Source: JAPPLB01 sp965218555 (GTDB lineage Bacteria; Acidobacteriota; Terriglobia; Bryobacterales; UBA6623). Taken from it: a DNA stretch of 64,000 nt. A program made the translations under genes and the position numbers. Below, one piece after another: positions 1 to 7,804 of this stretch. The notes under the pieces are model-generated. The model searched no databases. It was not told where the DNA came from and was given only the letters and a program-made list of their open reading frames with translations. Position 1 is the stretch's first letter. Each line of letters opens with the position of its first letter. Location of the stretch: contig OZ244625.1 in NCBI GenBank assembly GCA_965218555.1, positions 310,001 through 374,000 of the forward strand. Reading direction: 5' to 3'.

Positions 1-1185
1 AAGCCGCTACCGTTCGAGCGCCCACTCACGTTTGCCGAAGAGCAGGTGGGGGGGTTGCTGAAATCGCCTTTTCAATTCAAACGACACGGCGAGAGCGGCA
101 TTCCGCTCAGCGAACTGTTCCCGAACCTGGCGCGGCACGTTGACGATATGTGCATCATCCGCTCGATGGTCGGCGACAGCGTAGCGCACGGCGGGGCGTT
201 GATGCAGCTCCATACCGGGACGAACACGTTCACGCGGCCGAGTTGGGGTTCGTGGGTGGTGTACGGCCTCGGGACGGAGAATCAGAACCTGCCGGGATTC
301 ATTACGCTCAAGCCGACTCTGTTCCACGGCGGCTCCAAGAACTATTCCGCCGGATTTCTACCCGCCGCCTACGAAGGAACGGCCATCGGCTACGCGGCCC
401 TCGGGCCGGACGACCTGAAGGAACCCATCCAGTATTTGGAACGCAAAGGCGTCTCGCCGGAGCTGCAGCGTTTTGAGCTCGACATGCTGCAGAAAATGAA
501 TCGCCGCAGCGCGGAACAGGCAAACTTCGACCCGCAGCTCGAAGGACGCATTCAGGCGTTCGAGTTGGCGGCGCGCATGCAAACAGAAGCCCCCGAGGCT
601 TTCGACATTTCCAAGGAGTCCGAGTCCACCCGCAAACTCTACGGACTCGATCAGGAAGAAACACGCGATTTAGGCTGGCAGTGCCTGGTGGCACGGAGGC
701 TGTCGGAGCGCGGCGTGCGCTTCGTGCAGGCGTCGCATACCTATCGTGTGGGAAACCCGGTTGGCTGGGATGCTCATTCGAGGCTGGTGCCGAACCACGT
801 CGGGCGGGCGAAGCAGGTCGATCAGCCGATATCGGCCTTGCTCACGGACATGAAGGCCCGCGGTCTTCTCGACGACACGCTGGTCATCTGTAGCGGCGAG
901 TTCGGCCGCACTCCGATAGCGCAATCCGGCGACGGACGCGACCACAACCCCTACGGCTATACCTCATGGATGGCCGGCGCGGGCGTCAAGCACGGCTTCA
1001 TCTACGGCGCTACGGATGAGTTTGGCTACCACGCCGTCGAAGACCGTATGCACATCCATGACCTGCACGCCACCGTCCTCCACATCCTCGGCCTCAACCA
1101 CAAAAAGCTCACCTACTTCCATGGGGGCCGCGACTTCCGCCTGACCGACGTGGCCGGCAACGTAGCCGAGAAGCTGCTGGCCTGA
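1..1185 (+). CDS. DUF1501 family protein, 5' end outside the window
   Basis: The reading frame is open from the first base and ends at 1185, so the N-terminus (and probably a Tat leader) lies outside the window. The protein belongs to DUF1501, a family distantly related to the alkaline phosphatase/sulfatase fold. Visible hallmarks are CSGEFGRTP (near 890-915), the GRDHNP block just after it, and a C-terminal HATVLHILGL segment followed by RDFRLTDV. In Planctomycetota and Bryobacterales such proteins are exported and usually follow a DUF1549/DUF1553 cytochrome-type gene; that partner would lie outside the window. No substrate is known. The next gene is on the opposite strand and converges, with only 35 bases between them. 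Confidence 0.88.
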   Translation, partial: KPLPFERPLTFAEEQVGGLLKSPFQFKRHGESGIPLSELFPNLARHVDDMCIIRSMVGDSVAHGGALMQLHTGTNTFTRPSWGSWVVYGLGTENQNLPGFITLKPTLFHGGSKNYSAGFLPAAYEGTAIGYAALGPDDLKEPIQYLERKGVSPELQRFELDMLQKMNRRSAEQANFDPQLEGRIQAFELAARMQTEAPEAFDISKESESTRKLYGLDQEETRDLGWQCLVARRLSERGVRFVQASHTYRVGNPVGWDAHSRLVPNHVGRAKQVDQPISALLTDMKARGLLDDTLVICSGEFGRTPIAQSGDGRDHNPYGYTSWMAGAGVKHGFIYGATDEFGYHAVEDRMHIHDLHATVLHILGLNHKKLTYFHGGRDFRLTDVAGNVAEKLLA

Positions 1186-1220
1186 CGCAGTTCGGGGCGT
1201 CAGGCGGCGGGAAAGGCAGG

Positions 1221-2378
1221 TCAGGAGTCCACGGCGTACTTCTTCACGGCGTCTTCATCCAGCTCGACACCCAACCCGGGCTTGTCGGAAACAATCGCGA
1301 AGCTGTCTTTGATCTCAATCGGGGCGACGATCAGATCATCGACGCGCTGATAGCTGAGGATGTCGCTTGGGTACGTGCAATTGCTCGCCGCCGCGCATGC
1401 ATGCAGATACGACGCATCGCGGATGCCCATGTCGTGCGAAGAGCCGTGCCAAACCTCGTACCCCATGGCCTTCGCGATATAGCAGTTGGACACGAACCGC
1501 GGCATGCTCGCCGGGGACGTATTGAACATGTCGACGGCGCCGGCTGAATAGGCCTTGATCATCTCCAGCGGATTGCTCTGGTGATGGCAAACCATATAGC
1601 TGACCTGGTCCTTGAGCTTGCGATAACCCTCATGATCTTCCTTCGGGAAAGGATCCTCCAGGACCATCATGTTGCCGATTTTGTCCAACTCCTTTGCGAC
1701 CGGCAGACATTGCTCGGACGTGTAGAACCGCTGGTTGGGATCGACAATGGCTTTGATGCCGGGGGCCTCATCGGCAATGGCTTCAATGACCTCCACCACC
1801 GGATCGCTCAGTTTGCATTTGATCTTGATCGAGGTGAATTTGCCCGCCTTGGCGCGTTGGGCGACGCGTCGCATGTCCGCCGCGTTCTTTCGGCCACACC
1901 AGTAACCGACCAGCACTTTCCGCTGCGCGAGGCCTCCAAGCAGCCGATACACGGGCCAGCCGACTGCCTTGCCAACGATATCGTAGAGAGCGACCTCGAA
2001 GACGTCGTAAGCGTGGCGGTCCGGCAGAGCAAGATCGGTCAGGTTGAAGTCAAAAACATTCGTGCCGATAATGGCGTCTGCTGCCTTGCGAATCTTCGCT
2101 CCGTCGGCACCCCGGTTGCTCTCACCGATACCGGTGATGCCGGCATCCGTGTGGATCTTCACGATCCATTTGGAAACCATGGAAAACAGCGGCGTCTCGA
2201 CATATTCGGGGCTGTAGATAATGTCGTCCTGCATCGGCACGGCGACCCGGAACATGTCGATCTTGGTGATCTTCAGACGGTCGGTCTTGCCGACGGCGTT
2301 TGCGGGAAGCACGGCGAGTCCGGCAGTGGCCCCGGCGGCCCCAATGAGATGACGGCGCGAGAAGGCTTCGGGATTCAT
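1221..2378 (-). CDS. Exported mandelate racemase/enolase-superfamily enzyme (A)
   Basis: A 385-residue member of the enolase superfamily, mandelate racemase/muconate lactonizing group. These enzymes abstract the proton alpha to a carboxylate, and sugar-acid dehydration is a common outcome. The N-terminus has a Tat-like leader (SRRHLIG near residue 7, then an Ala/Gly-rich stretch to about residue 29). Catalytic-site markers are KIK at 185-187, metal ligands Asp213 (IVDPNQRF) and Glu241 (VLEDPF), then VCHHQSN and WHGSSHD in the C-terminal barrel. An AAGGAG ribosome site precedes the ATG. It is the last gene of a minus-strand run containing a symporter, an alcohol dehydrogenase and a second enolase, which suggests uptake and oxidation of a sugar acid. 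The substrate cannot be read from sequence. Confidence 0.87.
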   Translation of the reverse strand: MNPEAFSRRHLIGAAGATAGLAVLPANAVGKTDRLKITKIDMFRVAVPMQDDIIYSPEYVETPLFSMVSKWIVKIHTDAGITGIGESNRGADGAKIRKAADAIIGTNVFDFNLTDLALPDRHAYDVFEVALYDIVGKAVGWPVYRLLGGLAQRKVLVGYWCGRKNAADMRRVAQRAKAGKFTSIKIKCKLSDPVVEVIEAIADEAPGIKAIVDPNQRFYTSEQCLPVAKELDKIGNMMVLEDPFPKEDHEGYRKLKDQVSYMVCHHQSNPLEMIKAYSAGAVDMFNTSPASMPRFVSNCYIAKAMGYEVWHGSSHDMGIRDASYLHACAAASNCTYPSDILSYQRVDDLIVAPIEIKDSFAIVSDKPGLGVELDEDAVKKYAVDS

Positions 2379-2496
2379 GGGAATGCGCTCCTTGGAGAAA
2401 AGGTGAGTCGCATCCAGTCTAGCGAGCCCAGAAGCGGATCGGCAGCGATTTTATCGCTACGACTGCTGCCGCAGCTTCGGGCGCGCCATGTGCAGG

Positions 2497-2604
2497 TTAG
2501 AGCCTGTTCCGCAAGCGCGGAAACTCGCAAACCATCACCACGCCGACGTAGAGGCCCGCCGCCACGCAGATCCCGCACGACAACACGATCGCCACGCCCA
2601 GCAT
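2497..2604 (-). CDS. 35-residue membrane accessory protein of the SSS symporter
   Basis: The ORF starts at an ATG that shares one base with the TGA stop of the upstream symporter and encodes 35 residues. About residues 3-25 form one hydrophobic helix (LGVAIVLSCGICVAA core), followed by a short basic tail ending RLRNRL. Small single-helix partners encoded directly after SSS and NSS transporters are known (MetS/MaAIMP-type and related symporter accessory proteins), and this fits by size, topology and translational coupling. I infer that it helps assemble or stabilise the transporter. It is shorter than usual gene-calling cutoffs and would normally be missed. Confidence 0.6.
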   Translation of the reverse strand: MLGVAIVLSCGICVAAGLYVGVVMVCEFPRLRNRL

Positions 2605-3977
2605 CAGCCCAACCTCCCCCGGCGATAGCGGTAAGCCACTGCCCAAAACGCCAACTGGTTCGCGACGAGGCCGGCAACGAGCGACGGCACGCCGTAAGGA
2701 TTCCCCAAACTCCATTCCCAAATCGCGGCGGCGGCGGCCCCGGCAACGATAGCAGCCATGCCGCTTGCCTTGGGCACACCCTTCCACAGCAGCCCGATGA
2801 CCAACGGCGCGACAACTGTCGGCGCCCACAACGTATATACGATCAGCAGCGCCTGCACAAGACCCGGCACGAGCAGAGCGAAGATCACCGCGATCACGCC
2901 GATCACGACCACTGCGTAGCGGCTGTATGCGAGCAGGGTCTTGTCGCTCGCCTCCGGCCGGATCGAATGATAGATATCGATCGAGAACGCCACCGACGCG
3001 CTGTGCAGGCAACTATCCTGCGAGCTCATAATGATGCCGAAGATGGCGGCGAGCACCAGCCCGAGCATCCCCACGGGCAGGTACATTTCCATGGTCTTGA
3101 GAAAAACCGTATCGCCCGTCAGACCGGGCAGCGATGCGCCGCCGATGATCCCGATCGTCACGACCACGAACATCCATGGGAAACCGAACAAGCCCGCCGC
3201 CATGAAGCCCCTGCCCGCCTGACCCGGGTCGCGCGCCGCCAACGCCCGAGCGCAATAGGGCGGCAGGAGGATCTCACCGAAGAAGAAAGCAATCACCAAC
3301 CCCGCCAATTCCGTCGGCGGATACCCCCCGTGCCAGGTGAAGTGAAGCTCCGACACCTTGCTGGCCAGCGACTCGAAATCGAACAGGTAGCCCGAGAAAA
3401 ACACTACCGTCGGAACCGCGACAGCCAGCGCAACGAACTGGATCGCGTCGGTGAGTATCACCGTCTTCACCCCGCCCCACGCCGCGTAGAAGATAACGGG
3501 CAACGTCCCGACAATGATCACTGTCTCGGCGGGTATGCCGGTGAAGGTCGAAACGACCTCGCCGAAAGCCCGCGCGATCAGTCCCACGACAAACGAGTTG
3601 AACAGGAACGACAACACGCCGGTCACCCAACGAACGGGCGTGCCGTAGATCTCCCCCATCACGTGCCCGACGCTATGGCACTGCGAATACTCCCGAAGCC
3701 GCGGCGCCACCCACTTGCCCACAAGAACCGTCTGGAGCGGCATCATCAGCCCGATCAGATACCAGACATAGCCCTTCTCAGTCCCGCCGGCGGCGATCCC
3801 CAAGGTATAGGCGGGTCCGATATAGGTCGCGCTCAGCGTCGCGAAGACCATCGCGCCCGGCAGATCGCGTGAAGCCACGGTGAAGTCCTCGAGCAGCCGC
3901 GTCCGACGAGCTTTGACGGTGATCAGTATGAGCGCTCCGACGTAGAAAGCAACGACAGTCCAGTCAAGCCAATGCAT
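2604..3977 (-). CDS. Sodium:solute symporter (SSS family)
   Basis: A 457-residue polytopic inner-membrane protein with about 12-13 hydrophobic helices. It begins at MHWLDWTVVAFYVGALI and has the early SSS core motif ATYIGPAYTLG plus the WGGVKTVILTDAIQF block typical of TM5-TM6 in the family. SSS proteins use a sodium gradient to import sugars, amino acids, carboxylates or vitamins. The gene sits between an alcohol dehydrogenase (102 bases upstream) and the small accessory gene, inside a run with two enolase-superfamily enzymes. Its substrate is therefore probably the sugar acid or polyol handled by these neighbours (inference). Confidence 0.9.
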   Translation of the reverse strand: MHWLDWTVVAFYVGALILITVKARRTRLLEDFTVASRDLPGAMVFATLSATYIGPAYTLGIAAGGTEKGYVWYLIGLMMPLQTVLVGKWVAPRLREYSQCHSVGHVMGEIYGTPVRWVTGVLSFLFNSFVVGLIARAFGEVVSTFTGIPAETVIIVGTLPVIFYAAWGGVKTVILTDAIQFVALAVAVPTVVFFSGYLFDFESLASKVSELHFTWHGGYPPTELAGLVIAFFFGEILLPPYCARALAARDPGQAGRGFMAAGLFGFPWMFVVVTIGIIGGASLPGLTGDTVFLKTMEMYLPVGMLGLVLAAIFGIIMSSQDSCLHSASVAFSIDIYHSIRPEASDKTLLAYSRYAVVVIGVIAVIFALLVPGLVQALLIVYTLWAPTVVAPLVIGLLWKGVPKASGMAAIVAGAAAAAIWEWSLGNPYGVPSLVAGLVANQLAFWAVAYRYRRGRLG

Positions 3978-4079
3978 CAGGAGAGGTCACAGTATGTGTG
4001 GCGTTGGAATCGAAGTCAAGATAGCGTCACGCCATCTGCCCGAGGAGTCGTTGCAACCTTTCGGAATCCATGCCGGCGG

Positions 4080-5051
4080 CTACCGTACGTCAACGATCGC
4101 TTTGACGAGGCCGGCCCGGCCGGGCAACTCCTGAAAACGCTGTGGAACCTCGCCGAGTTCGATTCGGTGCGTGATCCAGGGTGTCGTGTCGATCTCGCCG
4201 TCTTCGATGAGCCGGATGATCCGCGGGAACTCGTGGCAACTATTGCGGCTGGCGAGCAGCGTGATTTCCATACGATGAAGGTGAGGATCATCGAACGAGA
4301 TACGTCCCTGCACCAAGCCGACCAGGATGAGCCTTCCGCCGGGCGCAACGTAATCGAAGGCCGCTTCCATCGCTTTGGGATTTCCGGTCGCGTCGAAGAC
4401 CACGTCCGACAACCGGCCGTCGTATTCGGAGATGACGTCGACTCCCAGGGCGCGCACGAACTCCCGGCGAGACTCGCTGAGTTCGAGCACGCGCAACTCG
4501 GGTCCGGCAAGCTGCGCGAACTGAATCACGCCAAGCCCGATCGGCCCTGCGCCTACGATGAGCGCCGTTTCTCCCGCCTTGACCTCACTTCGCGCAACAG
4601 CGTGAGCGCCGATACCGAGCGTTTCGACGAGGGCAAGCTGATCCAGCGACAGCGTCTCGGAGCGATGAAGCAGCCTGACGGGAACGCTCAGCAGCGGTCG
4701 CATGCCTCCGTCGACGTGAACCCCGAGAACTTTCAGGTCGGGACAGCAGTTCGGCCGGTTCAACTCACAAGCACGACACGCGCCGCAGTTGATATACGGT
4801 TCGATGGCGCAGCGGTCGCCTGCCTTGATGCCGAGGCTGTTCGGCGGGGCTTCGAGCACCTCCACCCCCAGCTCATGCCCCAGCACTCGCGGATAGTTGA
4901 AAAACGGCTGGCGGCCGGCGAAAGCGTGGAGGTCGGTGCCGCAGACGCCGATGCTGCGGACGCTCACGAGAGCATTCGTTTCGGACGAGCTGGGCGTGTC
5001 GGTTTCGCGTTCACCGAACTCACCCGGCCTGTTGAGGACGATCTCTTTCAT
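4080..5051 (-). CDS. Zinc-dependent alcohol dehydrogenase (MDR family)
   Basis: A 323-residue medium-chain dehydrogenase. Catalytic-zinc residues appear as GVCGTD and the GHE triplet of GHELGVEV. The structural zinc loop has the expected closely spaced cysteines (CGACRACELNRPNCC). The Rossmann glycine motif is GAGPIGLG, near residue 167. The family oxidises secondary alcohols of polyols and sugar acids with NAD(P); close families include threonine/sorbitol dehydrogenase and galactonate oxidoreductases. It lies 107 bases downstream of enolase B and 102 bases upstream of the symporter, so probably one transcription unit. The exact substrate is unknown. Confidence 0.88.
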   Translation of the reverse strand: MKEIVLNRPGEFGERETDTPSSSETNALVSVRSIGVCGTDLHAFAGRQPFFNYPRVLGHELGVEVLEAPPNSLGIKAGDRCAIEPYINCGACRACELNRPNCCPDLKVLGVHVDGGMRPLLSVPVRLLHRSETLSLDQLALVETLGIGAHAVARSEVKAGETALIVGAGPIGLGVIQFAQLAGPELRVLELSESRREFVRALGVDVISEYDGRLSDVVFDATGNPKAMEAAFDYVAPGGRLILVGLVQGRISFDDPHLHRMEITLLASRNSCHEFPRIIRLIEDGEIDTTPWITHRIELGEVPQRFQELPGRAGLVKAIVDVR

Positions 5052-5158
5052 GCCGTGGAGCTTTCCTGCGCCTCTCAGGACTCAGACCATGCCGCCCTGG
5101 CCTGGCTTCGGTAGCTCCTTGGGAGCGTGACAGTCGGCGAAGGCGCCAAGTCAGGCAT

Positions 5159-6397
5159 CTATGCGAAAACCTGTTTGCGCACGAGGTACTTCTTGACGGC
5201 GTCGTGGTTGAGCGTGTAGCCGAGACCAGGGCGGTCCGGGACGGTGTACGAGCCATCTTCAAGCACAAAAGGCTCGTTGACCAAGGTGTCGATCCAACAA
5301 TAAGGGCCGACCAGATCGTAAGCTTTCGTGAGATGGGGCATGCAGGCGGCGACGTGCAATCCCATGGCGGAACCCGGCCCGTAGGCGACCGTCTGCGACC
5401 AGCCGTTCATGCCCAGCTCTTGCGCCAGGTGCGACATCCGAAGCGTCTGGAGATGGCTCTGATGGCCAACGATCGCGTGATCGAGCCCACGCGCTTCGAA
5501 AACGGGCACCAGACCTTGGTGCGAAACGTGATCGGCGATGGGCAGATGGATCGACTCGCGCAGTCGCCGCCACTCTGACCAGGAACCAGCGAACACGGCT
5601 TTGTTGATCGGGCTCTCCAGAGAGTCCATCGGATGGCCGCGAAGACGGCGCGCCACCTCTTGGGCCGCCCAGACTTCCCGAAGCCGCCATCGGATGTCGG
5701 GACGGACAAGCATCTCGGGCGCTACTTTGTGAATGGCCTCGACACGATCAACAACGTAGCGAATCCGCTTTTCGTCGGTGTCTTCGCGATGGGTGATGCA
5801 CTTCATTTTGTAGACGCGAAAACCCTCTTCCCAGCCCCATTCCGCTTGGTCGGCGGTGTGCTCGGGTGTCTTGTATCCGGTGGTCTGAGCGACCAGGATC
5901 CGGTCGCGGAGCTTGCCGCCGAGCAGTTGCCAGATCGGCACGCCGAGAGCTTGTCCGCGTAAGTCGAGCACGGCCTGCTCGAACGCGCCGACGAGCCGTA
6001 CACCGGGCATTCGAAGGTTCACGGCCATCACGTCGCGGCCGACCCATGACGGCAGGTCCGCGTCGATTTCGCTCTCGCGTCGGAAGACGCGCGTGAGACC
6101 GACGAGACCCTGGTCGGTCTCGACTTCCACGATGTAGTTGTCGTCCCGCTGATGCTCCGGCTGGCCGTAGAAATCATCCGACCACCACCACTTGCGCTCG
6201 GGGACGTTGACGACGTACAACGTCAGGCGGGTGATCTTCATCGACCCAGGCAGGGCCTCCTGCCGAGCGCCCCAGCCGGGGTTTGCGCCAAACAGCGCCG
6301 CGGCAGACACCTTCAGCGTGGTCAGGAGAAAACGGCGGCGGTCCCATTCATCTGACGCAAGATTTTTCCCGGGGGGATCCACTCTTCCCAATAGCAT
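5159..6397 (-). CDS. Exported mandelate racemase/enolase-superfamily enzyme (B)
   Basis: An enolase-superfamily enzyme of 412 residues from the chosen start. I chose the ATG at 6397 because AAAGG lies 7 bases upstream; an upstream TTG in frame would place the start inside a TATAAT-like promoter. A Tat-like leader follows (DRRRFLLTTL, then an Ala-rich stretch). Catalytic-site markers are YKMKC (Lys-x-Lys), VRPDIRW (Asp ligand), DSLESPIN (Glu ligand), PIADHVS and the C-terminal GHQSHLQ. The C-terminus has the usual PDRPGLGYTLN block of these exported paralogues. It is the first gene of the operon with the dehydrogenase, symporter and enolase A. Confidence 0.85.
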   Translation of the reverse strand: MLLGRVDPPGKNLASDEWDRRRFLLTTLKVSAAALFGANPGWGARQEALPGSMKITRLTLYVVNVPERKWWWSDDFYGQPEHQRDDNYIVEVETDQGLVGLTRVFRRESEIDADLPSWVGRDVMAVNLRMPGVRLVGAFEQAVLDLRGQALGVPIWQLLGGKLRDRILVAQTTGYKTPEHTADQAEWGWEEGFRVYKMKCITHREDTDEKRIRYVVDRVEAIHKVAPEMLVRPDIRWRLREVWAAQEVARRLRGHPMDSLESPINKAVFAGSWSEWRRLRESIHLPIADHVSHQGLVPVFEARGLDHAIVGHQSHLQTLRMSHLAQELGMNGWSQTVAYGPGSAMGLHVAACMPHLTKAYDLVGPYCWIDTLVNEPFVLEDGSYTVPDRPGLGYTLNHDAVKKYLVRKQVFA

Positions 6398-6431
6398 GGC
6401 TTGACCTTTCGCGTGAAAACTCTCGTCCGCG

Positions 6432-6437
6432 ATTATA
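6432..6437 (-). promoter_or_regulatory. Possible -10 box TATAAT before enolase B
   Basis: On the minus strand a perfect TATAAT lies 35 bases before the chosen ATG of enolase B, just after the stop codon of the upstream TPR gene. No good TTGACA-like -35 box is seen at the right distance. It would allow the sugar-acid operon to be expressed separately from the TPR genes upstream. Confidence 0.35.
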
Positions 6438-6443
6438 GGCAAC

Positions 6444-7151
6444 TCAACGAGCAGAAGAGTGGATCAGTTCGAGAGCCTTTTCGGCCGCCTCGCGGAGAGA
6501 TTCATCTCCGTCGCGCACCACCTCTTGCAAATAGGGGATCGCCTCAGCGCTGCGTCCGAGAGCCAGCATCGCGAAAGCCAGGTTGTTCCGAGCCTTGAGG
6601 ACACCCGGGTCGATCGCCAGCGCCCCTTGGAACTCCCGGGCGGCAGCGGCATACTCCTCCCGCTGAAAGAGCAGCGTTCCCAAGTTCAGCCGGGCGTCCG
6701 CAAAGAAGGGATTGGCCACGGCGGCATCACGGAACACCTGTTCGGCTTCCTGCTGTCGTTGCATGCCGATATAGGCCAGACCCAGATTGTTGTACGAATC
6801 CGCCGAATACCCGCCGTCAAGTTCAATTGCTTTTTTAAAAAGGTCGATCGCGTCGTCAAGCCGCACCGTATCGGCGAGTAGATTCCCCAGGTTGTTATAG
6901 GCCTGTATGTTTTTGGGGTCAATCTCGATTACCCGCAAGTAGTTCTTCTCCGCGTCCGCATGCCGTCCGAGCTTGCGTTGCATTTCCGCGAGTTCAAAAT
7001 AGGGTTCGGGCTTGTCGACAGCCGCCTCGCGCAGCGCTGACTCCAGCTTCGACGCCGCTTGCGCATTCGCGGTCTCCTTGCCGTGACCGATCGCCCAATA
7101 GATGTCCCTCAGTGGACCCGACAGCTCGCCTCCACTGGGGAAATACACCAT
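6444..7151 (-). CDS. Tetratricopeptide-repeat protein
   Basis: A 235-residue protein made mostly of about five TPR units, with recurring AYNNLGNLL, SYNNLGLAYI, ARLNLGTLLF and ARNNLAFAML helices. TPR arrays mediate protein-protein contacts. Its first 40 residues (up to about GHGKETANAQ) do not look like TPR. They overlap the preceding SGNH-like gene by 43 bases in another frame. Either the two are translationally coupled, or a frameshift has split one longer SGNH-TPR protein. No export signal is visible from this start, which favours the second reading. Confidence 0.75.
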   Translation of the reverse strand: MVYFPSGGELSGPLRDIYWAIGHGKETANAQAASKLESALREAAVDKPEPYFELAEMQRKLGRHADAEKNYLRVIEIDPKNIQAYNNLGNLLADTVRLDDAIDLFKKAIELDGGYSADSYNNLGLAYIGMQRQQEAEQVFRDAAVANPFFADARLNLGTLLFQREEYAAAAREFQGALAIDPGVLKARNNLAFAMLALGRSAEAIPYLQEVVRDGDESLREAAEKALELIHSSAR

Positions 7152-7804
7152 CGCGTGAACCGCAGGCCGCTGAATTCACCGCTGCGTTCGGCGGCAAGCA
7201 ACTCTTCGTGCTCGGCGTCACTGAGGTGGTCCCAGATGCTCCGCCCGTTTGGCCAAAAAGTAACGACGACCACGTCGGGAGGCTCTTGCAGTTGCTCCAG
7301 CAGAATCCGTCCTTGAAAGACGGAGTAGCCCGGCACACCGGCGTTCACGGCGCGAATGGCTATGTCATGCTTGCGCGTAAGCCGCTCCTTCGTGCGAGCG
7401 GGGAACGTCTCATCGTCATCGACAGGGATGCCGAACGTGCACGAGTCGCCGATGAAAAAAACAGTCGTTCCCGCGTCGTCCGGACCAGGCACGCGGCGGC
7501 GTCCATCCCCGTCCGTCGAGACCGTGTACGGATACTCGACGCCAGGCAGCTTCTCGGACGCCTTGACCTTCTTGAGATTCTTCCGAAGGCGCCAGAACAG
7601 CTTCTCGTCGGGCTCGAACAACTGCTCCGTGCCCGGAAAGACATCGAGGTTCGTAACACGGAAATTCCAACGAGCGTTCTCCGCCCCCCAAAGGCGGCTG
7701 CCTCCGGCGGATAGCAGCATCCCCGCAACCCACAAACAGACAATCGCGGAGTGGGCGCGTCGGCGTCGCCGTCCTGAATGATGCAGCGGCGAGTCCGATG
7801 TCAT
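7109..7804 (-). CDS. SGNH-hydrolase-like exported protein, truncated C-terminus
   Basis: A 231-residue product starting at an ATG that overlaps the TGA of the upstream TPR membrane gene (ATGA), so the two are translationally coupled. An N-terminal hydrophobic segment (IVCLWVAGMLLSAGG) suggests a signal or anchor. The GDS block is present (FFIGDSCTFG, near residue 118), as is the block II-like NAGVPGYSVFQG and a strand VVVTFWPNGR. The C-terminal Asp-x-x-His block of SGNH hydrolases is missing. After GLRFTR the sequence loses family character and stops within 15 codons, while the TPR gene begins in another frame. I read this as a likely frameshift or internal deletion. Confidence 0.65.
   Translation of the reverse strand: MTSDSPLHHSGRRRRRAHSAIVCLWVAGMLLSAGGSRLWGAENARWNFRVTNLDVFPGTEQLFEPDEKLFWRLRKNLKKVKASEKLPGVEYPYTVSTDGDGRRRVPGPDDAGTTVFFIGDSCTFGIPVDDDETFPARTKERLTRKHDIAIRAVNAGVPGYSVFQGRILLEQLQEPPDVVVVTFWPNGRSIWDHLSDAEHEELLAAERSGEFSGLRFTRWCISPVEASCRVH

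Noticed and set aside
1581..3872. 763-residue plus-strand ORF over enolase A and the symporter
   Set aside because: Shadow frame in GC-rich DNA, rich in Arg/His/Asp, with no domain; the minus-strand genes have clear motifs.
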